A stretch of 64,000 nucleotides of DNA, from positions 4,947,501-5,011,500 of the forward strand of contig NZ_CP119422.1 in NCBI RefSeq assembly GCF_030506285.1, given 5' to 3'. The position numbers were made by a program, and so were the translations under genes. The notes beneath the pieces were generated by a model. That model saw nothing but the letters and a program-made list of their open reading frames with translations, had not been told where the DNA came from and searched no databases. This stretch comes from Catalinimonas niigatensis. Lineage in GTDB: Bacteria > Bacteroidota > Bacteroidia > Cytophagales > Cyclobacteriaceae. Shown here one piece after another: positions 1-8,540 of this stretch (positions within the stretch are counted from its first letter, which is position 1; each line of letters starts with the position of its first letter).

Positions 1-403
1 TGGCAATCCTATCATTGTCTACGCCTTCAAATTTGATACCCCGTCTGGCACGCTCAAACATATGCCTGATTCCGGAAAGCTCAGGAATGCTGAAGAGGCT
101 TCCGGCAAAGTTTTCACTAAAATGTACCACGTGGGCTTTGGCCCAGAGGTCAGAGTCTTCAGCAAAATATACCTTATCATTGAGCCAGAGATGAGGGAGG
201 TTGCGACCGAGCAAAACGATTTCGCCAGGGGTAAATTTTTCAATGCTGTCTCCTACAAAGCGAGTGCCGGTACTCTCCAGTACAATCACCAACTCCAGTT
301 CAGGATGATAGTGCCATTTTTTAAGAAAGCTTTTGTAAGAATGACATTCCAGAGAGAAAGAACTGTTTTGATGAATAGTACGACTGATCAACTCGGCTTT
401 CAT
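1..403 (-). CDS. AraC-family transcriptional regulator, N-terminal part (runs off window)
   Basis: I translated this frame directly; it starts with ATG at 403 and stays open to the window edge, so about 134 N-terminal residues are present and the stop and DNA-binding domain are not. The visible part is the cupin-like sensor of Bacteroidota AraC regulators: it has WHYHPELELV, then GTRFVGDS, a PGEIVLLGRNLPHLW stretch and a VVHF strand. By family knowledge the missing C-terminus would carry two helix-turn-helix motifs. It diverges from a fuconate dehydratase gene and a fucosidase, so a sugar-responsive regulator of fucose use is the natural inference. The effector is not shown by the sequence. 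Family call is firm; the role is inferred. Confidence 0.85.
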   Translation of the reverse strand, partial: MKAELISRTIHQNSSFSLECHSYKSFLKKWHYHPELELVIVLESTGTRFVGDSIEKFTPGEIVLLGRNLPHLWLNDKVYFAEDSDLWAKAHVVHFSENFAGSLFSIPELSGIRHMFERARRGIKFEGVDNDRIA

Positions 404-464
404 AGGGCATCTCGTTAAGGTGGAGTTTTATTACAGCGATAAAATCTGCACATTAATTTGAGCT

Positions 465-503
465 TTTTATGCATTAAAAACAAAAAGTGACGTCTTTTAT
501 GCA
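465..503. promoter_or_regulatory. Paired TTTTATGCA direct repeats, candidate AraC operator
   Basis: TTTTATGCA occurs exactly at 465-473 and 495-503, a spacing of 30 bp, close to three helical turns, between the divergent AraC and fuconate dehydratase genes. AraC-family dimers commonly bind direct repeats on one face of the helix. The sequence shows the repeats; their use as an operator is inference. Confidence 0.4.
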
Positions 504-526
504 AAAAAAGTATCATTTAACGTAAA

Positions 527-676
527 GGATGTGGTAGTATAGCCTAAACAGCTTCTTTAACTTGCGCTTGTTCATGAACTGATGCTCTCTTTTTGGAGAG
601 ATCGACTACCATACAACAACCTATTATCTACTCAAGCAGGGAGGAGACTTTTTTTATAAAGGTCTCCTCCTTTTTT
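527..676 (+). ncRNA. Candidate small RNA or leader ending in a terminator, upstream of fucD
   Basis: No ORF is credible here. TGGTAGT near 532 can pair with ACTACCA near 605 to close a domain, CTCTC and GAGAG form a hairpin around 587-601, and a strong terminator follows at 640-676. The terminator ends transcription about 160 bp before the fuconate dehydratase start, so the transcript is either a separate small RNA or an attenuated leader of that gene. GGAGA in the internal hairpin could compete for TCTCC of the terminator. The transcription start is a guess; no known RNA family was recognised. Confidence 0.35.
640..676 (+). terminator. Rho-independent terminator ahead of fucD
   Basis: GGAGGAGAC at 640-648 pairs perfectly with GTCTCCTCC at 662-670, with a 13-nt A/T-rich loop and a T run at 671-676. 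It is on the + strand with no protein gene before it, which implies a non-coding transcript or an attenuator. Confidence 0.75.
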
Positions 677-838
677 GTGATGCCCCTGCCCTGAAAGAAA
701 AGCAATAAAAGTATCAGCAATCGTCAAGATAATCGGCGCTAAAATCTTCATATCTGGATATTTTTGAATAGGGGATCGGAGGTCTTTGTAAAATCCAATC
801 CTGAGATGCTTAACAACAACCTATAAGCTTACATTGAC

Positions 839-2167
839 ATGGAACTTTTTATTACTGCGGTAGAAGTACTGGATATCCGATTTCCTACCAGCCGTTCCCT
901 GGATGGCTCCGACGCCATGAATCCCGATCCTGACTATTCAGCAGCTTATGTTATCCTGAAGACAAGCGACCCTGCTTACGAAGGACATGGCCTTACCTTT
1001 ACCATTGGAAGGGGAAACGAAATTTGTGTTGCGGCCATCAAAGCGATGTCTTATCTGCTGATAGACAAAAAACTGGATAGCCTTACTTCTGATATGGCTG
1101 CTTTCTGGCGCATGATCACGGGCGATAGTCAGCTTCGCTGGCTGGGACCCGAAAAAGGCGTAATTCATCTGGCTACTGCTGCGATTGTCAATGCTGTATG
1201 GGATTTGTATGCCAAAACAGAAAAGAAGCCCCTCTGGAAGCTGATCTGTGACATGCGTGCCGAAGAGCTGATTTCCTGCGTTGACTTCACCTATCTCAGC
1301 GATGTGATTACGCCTGAAGAGGCCATCGTTATACTGAAAGCAAAAGAAGCCGGAAAAGCGGAGCGCATTGCCTACCTGATGGAACATGGCTATCCGGCCT
1401 ATACCACTTCTGCAGGCTGGCTGGGCTATTCGGAAGAGAAAATCCGAAGGCTCTGCCGTGAGGCCAAAGCAGCCGGATGGAAGTACATCAAAATGAAGGT
1501 AGGCGGTAACCTGGAGGATGATATGCGCCGGGCAGGCATTATCCGCGAAGAAATAGGGGAGGAGATCAGGCTGATGATGGATGCCAACCAGAAGTGGGAT
1601 GTGCCGCTGGCGATTCAAAATATGAAACAGCTGGCTCGTTTTGATCCCTGGTTTATAGAAGAGCCTACCAGTCCCGATGATGTGCTGGGCCACAAGTCCA
1701 TTCGTGAGGCCATTGCGCCGGTCAAAGTAGCTACCGGCGAACACTGCCACAATCGGGTGATCTTCAAACAGCTTTTTCAGAGCAAGGCCATTGACTTCTG
1801 TCAGGTGGATAGCTGCAGGCTAGGGGGAGTCAATGAGATTCTGGCTGTACTGTTGATGGCAGCCAAGTTTGAAGTGCCGGTATGTCCGCATGCCGGAGGT
1901 GTGGGCTTATGCGAATATGTGCAGCACCTTTCCATGATTGACTACGTAATGATTAGTGGAACGATGGAAAACCGCATCATTGAGTACGTAGATCATCTGC
2001 ACGAACATTTTATTGATCCGGTGGTGATCAAAAACGCCTGCTATATGCCTCCCTCAGCACCCGGCTATAGCATCAGCATGAAGCCTGACTCTATGCTGGC
2101 ACATGCTTATCCTGAGGGAGCCGTTTGGAAAGAAGAAGCAGGTGGGAAAGTGATTAGAGAAGTGTAA
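839..2167 (+). CDS. fucD: L-fuconate dehydratase (enolase superfamily)
   Basis: This enzyme dehydrates L-fuconate to 2-keto-3-deoxy-L-fuconate in the oxidative L-fucose pathway of the cytoplasm (EC 4.2.1.68). The 442 residues follow the family from end to end: the N-terminal capping domain has RFPTSRSLDGSDAMNPDPDY and SQLRWLGPEKGV. The barrel holds the K-x-K pair (about 218 and 220), metal ligands Asp248, Glu274 and Glu301, and the catalytic His351 in HAGGVGLCE, at the same positions as in the characterised Xanthomonas enzyme. Start and length fit the family. It is divergent from an AraC regulator and followed 140 bp later by a fucosidase, which supports the substrate. All key residues are present, so the call is firm. 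Confidence 0.95.
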   Translation: MELFITAVEVLDIRFPTSRSLDGSDAMNPDPDYSAAYVILKTSDPAYEGHGLTFTIGRGNEICVAAIKAMSYLLIDKKLDSLTSDMAAFWRMITGDSQLRWLGPEKGVIHLATAAIVNAVWDLYAKTEKKPLWKLICDMRAEELISCVDFTYLSDVITPEEAIVILKAKEAGKAERIAYLMEHGYPAYTTSAGWLGYSEEKIRRLCREAKAAGWKYIKMKVGGNLEDDMRRAGIIREEIGEEIRLMMDANQKWDVPLAIQNMKQLARFDPWFIEEPTSPDDVLGHKSIREAIAPVKVATGEHCHNRVIFKQLFQSKAIDFCQVDSCRLGGVNEILAVLLMAAKFEVPVCPHAGGVGLCEYVQHLSMIDYVMISGTMENRIIEYVDHLHEHFIDPVVIKNACYMPPSAPGYSISMKPDSMLAHAYPEGAVWKEEAGGKVIREV

Positions 2168-2307
2168 AGCATGCGTGTATTTTGAAAACGATTGCTTAGC
2201 TTAGGCAGATCACAAGAAAAACAGATTCAGGATGCTGGGTGAATGTAAATAGATCGCTCATGTGTTAAATGAGAAATCAGACTTCATGAGACAAAATTTA
2301 TCAAGAG

Positions 2308-3729
2308 ATGAAAAGCAGTGTGTATAGTTTGTTGGTGGTGCTGATGTTGTTTGCCCGCTGCCAGTCAGGTAGCGATACCCAAAGTGAAGAGACCTCTCTG
2401 GTAAGCACTACCCTGACCGACGAAGAAATCATGAAAGAGTCCCGAGAAGATTTTGACGAACGTATGGAATGGTGGAGAGATGCCAAATTTGGCATGTTTA
2501 TTCACTGGGGACCTTATGCCATTCCGGCAGGAGAGTACCAGGGAAAAGCAGTGGAAGGGGTATCCGAATGGATCATGGATAGTGCTCCTATTCCTGTAGA
2601 AGAATATGAAAAATACGCAGCCCAGTTCAATCCTACCCAGTTTGATGCAGATAAGTGGGTAGAGGTCGCCAAAAACGCTGGAATGAAGTATATCGTCCTC
2701 ACTTCCAAGCACCACGATGGCTTTGCACTTTGGGATTCGGAAGTAAGCACATACGATGTCATGGATTTTGCCCCCATCCAACGGGATCTTATTGCTGAAC
2801 TCAAGGCTGCCTGTGAAAAGCATGATGTTAAACTTTGCTTTTACCATTCCATCATGGACTGGCATCATCCCGATGCTCAGGCACCTCATTATCCTGATTA
2901 CAATACAGATCAGAAGGAAAATCCTAACTTTCAGCAGTATGTGGATAACTATCTTTTTCCTCAGGTCACGGAGCTGGTAGAAAAATATGATCCCTATGTC
3001 ATGTGGTTTGATGGAGAATGGATTCCAGAATGGACCCATGAAGATGGTATCAGAATGTACACCCACCTTAGAAAGCTAAATCCCGACCTGATCATCAACA
3101 ACCGGGTAGACAAAGGCAGACAGGGGATGCAGGGTATGAATAAAGGGCAGGAATATCTGGGAGATTTTGGCACACCCGAACAGGAAATCCTGGAAGGGAC
3201 CAGCGAACTGGATTGGGAAGCCTGCATGACCATGAATGACAGCTGGGGTTACAAAAAGAGTGATGAAAACTGGAAATCCAAAGAGGTGCTGATCCATAAT
3301 CTGATAGATGTAGCGGCCAAAGGAGGAAATTACCTGCTGAATGTAGGTCCCACGCCGGAAGGCACGCTCCCTGCTCCCAGCGTAGAAAGACTCATCGCCA
3401 TGGGCGACTGGCTGGATATTAACGGCGAAGCTATTTATGAAACAGAGCGGCTGCAAAGTGACTACAAGCAGGAAGAAACCATACGTTTTACCAAGAAAAA
3501 AGAAGAACCTATCTACTACGGAATTACGCTGGAGGCTCCTCAAAGCAACATCAATTTCAAAACATTGAAGCCTAAAGAAGGATCGGAAGTTTATCTGCTG
3601 GGCTATGATCAGCCTCTGGAGTGGAGTTATGATGCTGCCGATGGCGTGTCAATCAGCATCCCGGCAGAGGCAGGCAGCAATGTCGATTACGCCTGGGTAT
3701 TTAAAATAGAAGGAGAAGAAGTGGTGTAA
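2308..3729 (+). CDS. Alpha-L-fucosidase, GH29, exported (probable lipoprotein)
   Basis: GH29 enzymes release L-fucose from fucosylated glycans with retention of configuration. The N-terminus is a hydrophobic signal ending in Cys18; the residues before it (FAR) are a loose lipobox. The GH29 barrel begins near residue 55 with WWRDAKFGMFIHWGPYA, continues with SKHHDGFALWDS (about 133-144), and carries the expected nucleophile Asp235 in VMWFDGEW. Downstream are NNRVDKG and the GGNYLLNVGPTPEG block near the end of the barrel, then a C-terminal beta domain. It lies 140 bp after fuconate dehydratase on the same strand, so the two are probably co-expressed: this protein supplies fucose for the cytoplasmic pathway. 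Which glycan is attacked cannot be told. Confidence 0.95.
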   Translation: MKSSVYSLLVVLMLFARCQSGSDTQSEETSLVSTTLTDEEIMKESREDFDERMEWWRDAKFGMFIHWGPYAIPAGEYQGKAVEGVSEWIMDSAPIPVEEYEKYAAQFNPTQFDADKWVEVAKNAGMKYIVLTSKHHDGFALWDSEVSTYDVMDFAPIQRDLIAELKAACEKHDVKLCFYHSIMDWHHPDAQAPHYPDYNTDQKENPNFQQYVDNYLFPQVTELVEKYDPYVMWFDGEWIPEWTHEDGIRMYTHLRKLNPDLIINNRVDKGRQGMQGMNKGQEYLGDFGTPEQEILEGTSELDWEACMTMNDSWGYKKSDENWKSKEVLIHNLIDVAAKGGNYLLNVGPTPEGTLPAPSVERLIAMGDWLDINGEAIYETERLQSDYKQEETIRFTKKKEEPIYYGITLEAPQSNINFKTLKPKEGSEVYLLGYDQPLEWSYDAADGVSISIPAEAGSNVDYAWVFKIEGEEVV

Positions 3730-3736
3730 AGGCATC

Positions 3737-3764
3737 AGCCTTCCTGGCCAGCGGAAGGCTTTGC
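3737..3764. terminator. Hairpin between convergent fucosidase and SGNH-like genes
   Basis: AGCCTTCC at 3737-3744 pairs perfectly with GGAAGGCT at 3753-3760 around an 8-nt loop, 8 bp after the fucosidase stop. The T run is short, so it is a probable rather than certain terminator; it could serve both convergent genes. Confidence 0.5.
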
Positions 3765-3777
3765 ACTCATTTATTCT

Positions 3778-4974
3778 TCAGACCGAGGGGCTGACAAAAA
3801 ATATTTTTTGCCTGGGATCGGTATTTTCCATACACAACACAAAAGCCTCCGCTACTTTCCTGATTTTCTTTGGTTCCAGATGAAGTTCGTCAAACCAGTC
3901 TTCTGCCTGGGCGTAGCCTCTGCAATCTATCATATACACTTCTTGACCGAATACAGGGTCATTGACAAGGTTATATAGCATTTCATTGAACAGGTAGAGC
4001 ATGGTAAAGGCAATATCATTTTGGTCCTCCTGCGCATATATTCTTTTGATCAGCATCGGCTGTTTGAAGTGTCTTCCATTGTCGCCTATGACCCGCATTA
4101 ACCTGCTGACGGGACTATTCCAGGAGCCCAGACGGAAAGAGGGTACCGGATAATCATAACCGTGACAGATCATTCTGAGGTCAGGGAACTTCTTACGCAA
4201 TTGCCTGATCATGTATTTATAATTGAGTTCCAGAATGGCAATGAGCGCAAAATACTCCCGGTTAAAAAAGCGCATCCCTCTTTCAAGTCTGGCTTTGGTC
4301 TCGTGGGAGACAGAAGGGTCATCAAACACTTTGCTGATCAAAGGATGTTTCTGCTTAAAATCATCCGTGACGCACCCGCCCTTAGCATTGACCATCAGGG
4401 CTACCCTGCGATGATTGACCAGCTCTATGCCTCCTGCGCTGACCAGAAATATGTCGGGGTCAATGATGGAAACTTCTGTAATGTATTCCCTTTCTTCCAG
4501 GATATTGGTTAGAAAGTCTCCACCACGGGCAAGGCTGTAAATGGCCATATTTTTACCTCCCAATTCATCAATCCAGTCAATCACATCATCGGAAATAGGA
4601 TGCTCAAACCAGGAATCTCCGGCGGCTACCACCCGCAGGGCGGTAGGATTTGCTTTCAGCTTCCTTATAAACTTTTTGTTTCTTCTGTTCTGGCTTAAGT
4701 TGTTGAGCCTTCCCAGATAACCCGAAGTTGAGTTATCAAATTTATAGTTTTCATTCTGGTCAAATATCCTGAGGATAGCCAGCTTCAGGTCAAGGGCATT
4801 GACTAGCTCTTCGGTATGTGGAAGTCCACCGGAGACGATGCCCAAAAGCTGGTTGATATCCTGGCTGCTGAATTCTTCCGGATGCTTGATCAGCCGGTTA
4901 ATCAGCGCATCTTTGAGGGTTTCTTCTGCTTGTCTCTGTTCAGCCTGAGGGAGAGGTAGTGTAGTGGTTTTCAT
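3778..4974 (-). CDS. SGNH/GDSL-like hydrolase family protein
   Basis: The 398-residue protein has no signal peptide. After a helical N-terminal third (about 1-105, rich in charged residues) comes VVAAGDSWFEHP with the Gly-Asp-Ser of SGNH block I at about 119-121, then SLARGGD and a buried strand leading to SAGGIEL, which sits where block III (GxND) belongs. Near the C-terminus DELH (about 362-365) is in the place of the catalytic Asp-x-x-His of block V. Thus Ser, Asp and His of a hydrolase triad can be assigned, although block III lacks Asn. The substrate is unknown and it may be an esterase acting inside the cell. It is convergent with the fucosidase and probably not part of that locus. Confidence 0.65.
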   Translation of the reverse strand: MKTTTLPLPQAEQRQAEETLKDALINRLIKHPEEFSSQDINQLLGIVSGGLPHTEELVNALDLKLAILRIFDQNENYKFDNSTSGYLGRLNNLSQNRRNKKFIRKLKANPTALRVVAAGDSWFEHPISDDVIDWIDELGGKNMAIYSLARGGDFLTNILEEREYITEVSIIDPDIFLVSAGGIELVNHRRVALMVNAKGGCVTDDFKQKHPLISKVFDDPSVSHETKARLERGMRFFNREYFALIAILELNYKYMIRQLRKKFPDLRMICHGYDYPVPSFRLGSWNSPVSRLMRVIGDNGRHFKQPMLIKRIYAQEDQNDIAFTMLYLFNEMLYNLVNDPVFGQEVYMIDCRGYAQAEDWFDELHLEPKKIRKVAEAFVLCMENTDPRQKIFFVSPSV

Positions 4975-5479
4975 AGAAGTGAAATTATAATCGTTTGATG
5001 CTCTGGGGAAAAAGCTGTTGGTTTAGCTAATCACCTGTTATACAGGCTCCGTCTGTACAATACCGATTTCTACTGATCTGCTTTAGATAGTCTGTACTTA
5101 CCTGACAAGCATGCCGAAAAAGAAAATATGTATAGCCCATAGCTTTTTGTTTTTGTAAAATAATGCTGAGAGCTAGAATAAAATGAGGACAGTCGCCAAT
5201 GTACCTCTCATTGTAGGGGCTTAAAGTATGTGCAGGCTGCTCTTCATTGTTGCTGATAGCTTTATGAAGATAAGAAAATATTTGTGAAAAAATTCAAGCC
5301 TTCATGGAATCATTCCGGACCTATAAAGTTTGAAAAAGAGTAGGGGTTTGATAAGCAGTGATGAAGCTGCTTATTGCGTTTTATGAAAGCGAGTATTTAT
5401 CAAAATCTGTACATGTGTAATGACGCTCTCATTCCCTATAGAGCATGATCAGCCTTTTGTGTAAATAGCATAGCGCTTC
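4975..5479. other. 505-bp gap without a recognisable gene
   Basis: I found no convincing ORF on either strand. The stretch is AT-rich with a short inverted repeat, ATAAGCAG and CTGCTTAT, near 5351-5375. It should hold the divergent promoters of the SGNH-like gene and the small protein at 5480, but no clear Bacteroidota promoter (TAnnTTTG) was seen. Confidence 0.5.
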
Positions 5480-5836
5480 ATGCGTATGCAAATAAATGAC
5501 AAACCTATGATCTATCACTTTCTTATTGCTTTGATTGTTGCGGTGATCATCATGCCTAAGTCAGGAGCAAACCTGAATGAGTTGAATAAAAAGCTCACCG
5601 AAAAGTTCAAGTCTGAGCCTACCTACCTGATGGAAGTGGGAGGAAAGCAGTATGAGCTGGACTACAATGAAAGAGAGATCATTGAAGCCCGCTGGATTGA
5701 TAAGGTAGAGCTTTACAAATCCCCCTATCTGCCTAAAGGCTATGAAGCTTCTTCGGCTGTGGTGATGGTATCTCTAAAAAAGCGCAAGCTGGATGAGTTC
5801 TGGGAAGTCATAGAAGAAAACCATATTCAACTTTAG
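5480..5836 (+). CDS. Small protein resembling a TonB-plug-like module
   Basis: Up to 118 residues; starts at 5480, 5486 or 5507 are possible, the last giving a protein that begins with MIYHFLIALIVA. One N-terminal hydrophobic segment (about 10-26) suggests a signal or anchor. The rest, from TYLMEVGGKQYELD through WIDKVELYKSPYLPKGYEAS to AVVMVSLKK, has the rhythm of the plug-like piece found in TonB receptors and at the end of Bacteroidota M56 peptidases (display of a residue set 'I-x-x-I-x-V-L-K ... Y-G ... G-V-I-x-I-x-x-K'), but the Gly before the last strand is replaced by Ala-Ser-Ser. That likeness is by eye only. It precedes the DUF817 gene by 24 bp, so the two may be one operon. Confidence 0.6.
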   Translation: MRMQINDKPMIYHFLIALIVAVIIMPKSGANLNELNKKLTEKFKSEPTYLMEVGGKQYELDYNEREIIEARWIDKVELYKSPYLPKGYEASSAVVMVSLKKRKLDEFWEVIEENHIQL

Positions 5837-5860
5837 CAGGCAGATATTCTTGCTTTACCC

Positions 5861-6649
5861 ATGCATTTTATCAAACAGCTTATTGATTTCGGTATTCAGC
5901 AGGCGCTTTCCTGTATCTTTGCCGTACTCATTTTTGCTACGCTGGCTTTGTCTAAGGTGGTGGAGATACCCGGATTATACCGCTATGACTTTATCCTCAT
6001 TGTTTGTTTGCTTATACAGTTCCTGATGATTTACAGCAAGCTGGAAAGCTGGGATGAACTAAAAGTCATCTGCTTATTTCACCTCATCGGTCTTGCGCTG
6101 GAATTATACAAAGTGCAGATGGGTTCCTGGTCTTATCCTGAAGCGGCAGTGAGCAAGATCGGAGGCGTGCCTTTGTACAGTGGCTTTATGTATGCCAGTG
6201 TAGCCAGTTATATTTGTCAGGTCTGGCGGAGGCTGGAACTGCGTTTCATGCACTGGCCCCCTGACTATTGGACATATCCGCTTGCTCTCGCTATTTACCT
6301 GAACTTCTTCACCCACCATTTCCTGCCCGACATACGCTGGTGGATCATCGGAGCACTTTTTCTGATCTTCGGCAGGTCTTATGTGCGCTTCACCGTCAAA
6401 GGAGAAGTGTATCCTATACCCACTATTCTTTCTTTTCTGCTCATCGGATTCTTTATCTGGATCGCTGAGAATATTTCTACTTTCTTTGGGGCATGGCAAT
6501 ATCCGAATCAGTCACAAAGCTGGCAGTGGGTACACCTGAGCAAGATTAGTTCATGGTTTCTACTGGTGATTATCAGCATCATCATTGTGGCCAATCTAAA
6601 GCAGCTGAAGTACGGGGCAGCAAAAAAAAGCCTGAAGAAAGCTTACTGA
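5861..6649 (+). CDS. DUF817 family integral membrane protein
   Basis: The 262-residue protein has about eight hydrophobic segments and the conserved blocks I associate with DUF817: LESWDELKVI, GSWSYPE with GGVPLYSGFMYA (about 87-112), NFFTHHFLPDIRWW (about 144-158), and the C-terminal FIWIAENISTFFGAWQYPNQ followed by KISSWFLLVII. No enzymatic function is known to me for the family. Conserved His-His, Asp and Trp residues in the membrane suggest something more than a scaffold, but that is speculation. The end overlaps the convergent gamma-glutamyltransferase gene by 7 bp, which leaves no room for a terminator between them. Confidence 0.9.
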   Translation: MHFIKQLIDFGIQQALSCIFAVLIFATLALSKVVEIPGLYRYDFILIVCLLIQFLMIYSKLESWDELKVICLFHLIGLALELYKVQMGSWSYPEAAVSKIGGVPLYSGFMYASVASYICQVWRRLELRFMHWPPDYWTYPLALAIYLNFFTHHFLPDIRWWIIGALFLIFGRSYVRFTVKGEVYPIPTILSFLLIGFFIWIAENISTFFGAWQYPNQSQSWQWVHLSKISSWFLLVIISIIIVANLKQLKYGAAKKSLKKAY

Positions 6650-8295
6650 ATACCGGCAGCGGCACCTTCCCAATCAGGATCAGCAGCACCTACAAACTGC
6701 TTTGTTTCAGCATCATACATGACTGCATGTACCCTGCCAAACCTGGCAATGTCAGGCACTTCGTTGATTCGGTAACCCTTGGCTTCCAAAGCTTGCAACA
6801 CTTCATCTTTCCAGCCCTCTCCTGTGTGGGTTTCTACAAATATGCTATCGGCATCATCGGGATGGACACGGGGTGCAGCCAGCGCATCAGTTAATGACAT
6901 TTGCTGATCTATCACTCGGCTGGTGACAGACGTAATGGCTGAGATGATCCGGGAACCTCCTGCGGCTCCCAGCGCCATATAAGGCTGGTCATTTTGGGTG
7001 AGTATGACAGGCGAAATATGCGAAGCCGCTCTCTGCCCCGGCTCAAAATCTCCCAGATAACCCCCCAGTGTAACAGCATATAAAAATCCCAGTCCCGGGC
7101 TGACTACTTTAGAGCCCATGTTCGGGCCTAAAGACTGGGTAAGGGCTACCATCATGCCGCTACTGTCAGCAGTAGATAAGTGGGTGGTATGCCCTTGGGC
7201 GGCTAGCCAACTGTCAGGGAGCTTGGCGCCCTTAGGTTTCATCTGACTTAGCAAATTTGGAACTGCAAGCTGCTCTGCTACTTTTTGTGCATAAGCTTTG
7301 GAAATCAGAATAGGAATGGAATCTTCCGTCTGGTTCCAACGGTCTTCATACGCCCGCTCTACGGCCAGGTACATATGGCTGTCCCACTCAGCTCCGCTGG
7401 TATCCTGCATGGGCAGGGTTTCCAGTATATTCAAAATCTCCAGCGTAATCGCACCGTAGGAGGGCATGGAGAGAGCATATACTTCTTTTCCATGATAGGT
7501 ACTACTAAGTATATCCGAATTGCGGGCTTCATAGCTGGCCAGGTCTTCCAGGCTTAGTACACCTCCATGGGCCTGTATGTCAGCGATGATCTTTTCAGCA
7601 ATGGCTCCACGATAAAATACTTCGCTGCCTCCTTCGGCAATGGCGCTCAGGGTGTTGGCCAGATCTTTTTGTACCCATACTTCGCCCTCACCATAAGTTG
7701 TCGTATCTTCTTTAAGAAAATACTTGCTTGTGCCTTCAAACTCCTGGATCTCTTCCAGCGCCAGCGCATGGCGGGCGGCTTCGCCCGGCAATAGTGCGAA
7801 TCCTTCTTCCGCATAGCGAATAGCCGGTGCCATCACTTTGTTGAGGGGTAGTGAACCATGCTCTTCCAGCAATTTGGTCAAACCGGCCACTACACCGGGT
7901 ATACCGATGGTAGGATAGCCATAGCTCCCCTGGGGCGCATGCTTGGCATCATAGGATAGGGGTGCCTGTGTGGTGGCATCCACACCTTGTATCCGTCCGT
8001 CGGGCAGGCGAACTATGGCCTGTAGTCTGCCACCCAATCCACTCATGCTGGGTTCTACCACCGCCAGCGTAAAGGCGGCGGCCACAGCGGCATCTACTGC
8101 ATTACCCCCTGCTTCCAGCATACTTTGTCCGGCTGCTGTGGCCAGAGGATGAGCCGCCGCCACCATACCTCCTGGGGCTTGTGCCGACTGACTAAGCGAG
8201 GGCTGTTCCTGTACTGCTGTTTCGGCAAACTGCTCAGCGTTCTGACAGCCAAGTATAAGGCATAGGAATAGGCTAAGGAAGACCAGGTTTTTCAT
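6643..8295 (-). CDS. Gamma-glutamyltransferase, exported lipoprotein
   Basis: These N-terminal nucleophile hydrolases cleave or transfer the gamma-glutamyl group of glutathione and related compounds in the periplasm. The signal peptide ends in LILGC (Cys17), a good lipobox. The large-subunit region begins at GGMVAAAHPLATAAGQSMLEAGGNAVDAA (about 42-70) and EPSMSGLGG. The autocleavage site is GHTTHLSTAD, with Thr370 the expected nucleophile that becomes the start of the small subunit; the glycine loop AAGGSRIISA is near the end of that subunit. At 550 residues it is of normal length. The small-subunit segment after VSPGLGFLYAV differs from the NNxMDDF of the E. coli enzyme, so substrate preference may differ. 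No operon partner is evident. Confidence 0.93.
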   Translation of the reverse strand: MKNLVFLSLFLCLILGCQNAEQFAETAVQEQPSLSQSAQAPGGMVAAAHPLATAAGQSMLEAGGNAVDAAVAAAFTLAVVEPSMSGLGGRLQAIVRLPDGRIQGVDATTQAPLSYDAKHAPQGSYGYPTIGIPGVVAGLTKLLEEHGSLPLNKVMAPAIRYAEEGFALLPGEAARHALALEEIQEFEGTSKYFLKEDTTTYGEGEVWVQKDLANTLSAIAEGGSEVFYRGAIAEKIIADIQAHGGVLSLEDLASYEARNSDILSSTYHGKEVYALSMPSYGAITLEILNILETLPMQDTSGAEWDSHMYLAVERAYEDRWNQTEDSIPILISKAYAQKVAEQLAVPNLLSQMKPKGAKLPDSWLAAQGHTTHLSTADSSGMMVALTQSLGPNMGSKVVSPGLGFLYAVTLGGYLGDFEPGQRAASHISPVILTQNDQPYMALGAAGGSRIISAITSVTSRVIDQQMSLTDALAAPRVHPDDADSIFVETHTGEGWKDEVLQALEAKGYRINEVPDIARFGRVHAVMYDAETKQFVGAADPDWEGAAAGIQ

Positions 8296-8540
8296 ACATC
8301 AAGGCTTGGGAGTGCTGGTAAAGATTCTAAAATATCAGATGCAAGCTGAAATTGCTAAGGATGAACGATAAAATGAAGTGCAGTACAGTAGGCAAAGATG
8401 CCGATTTACCAAATGGTCTAAGTGTGTGAGGGCATTGCTGAGTCGCCGAGACCCGGAAACCTGGATTGTATTGCGATCAAAATGGAACCTTGTGTACTTG
8501 GACTAAATATTCCGTACAGCATGTCGGTAGTACAGAAAAA

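Noticed and set aside
938-1750. 270-residue minus-strand ORF
   Set aside because: Antisense shadow of fuconate dehydratase, whose frame is complete with all active-site residues.
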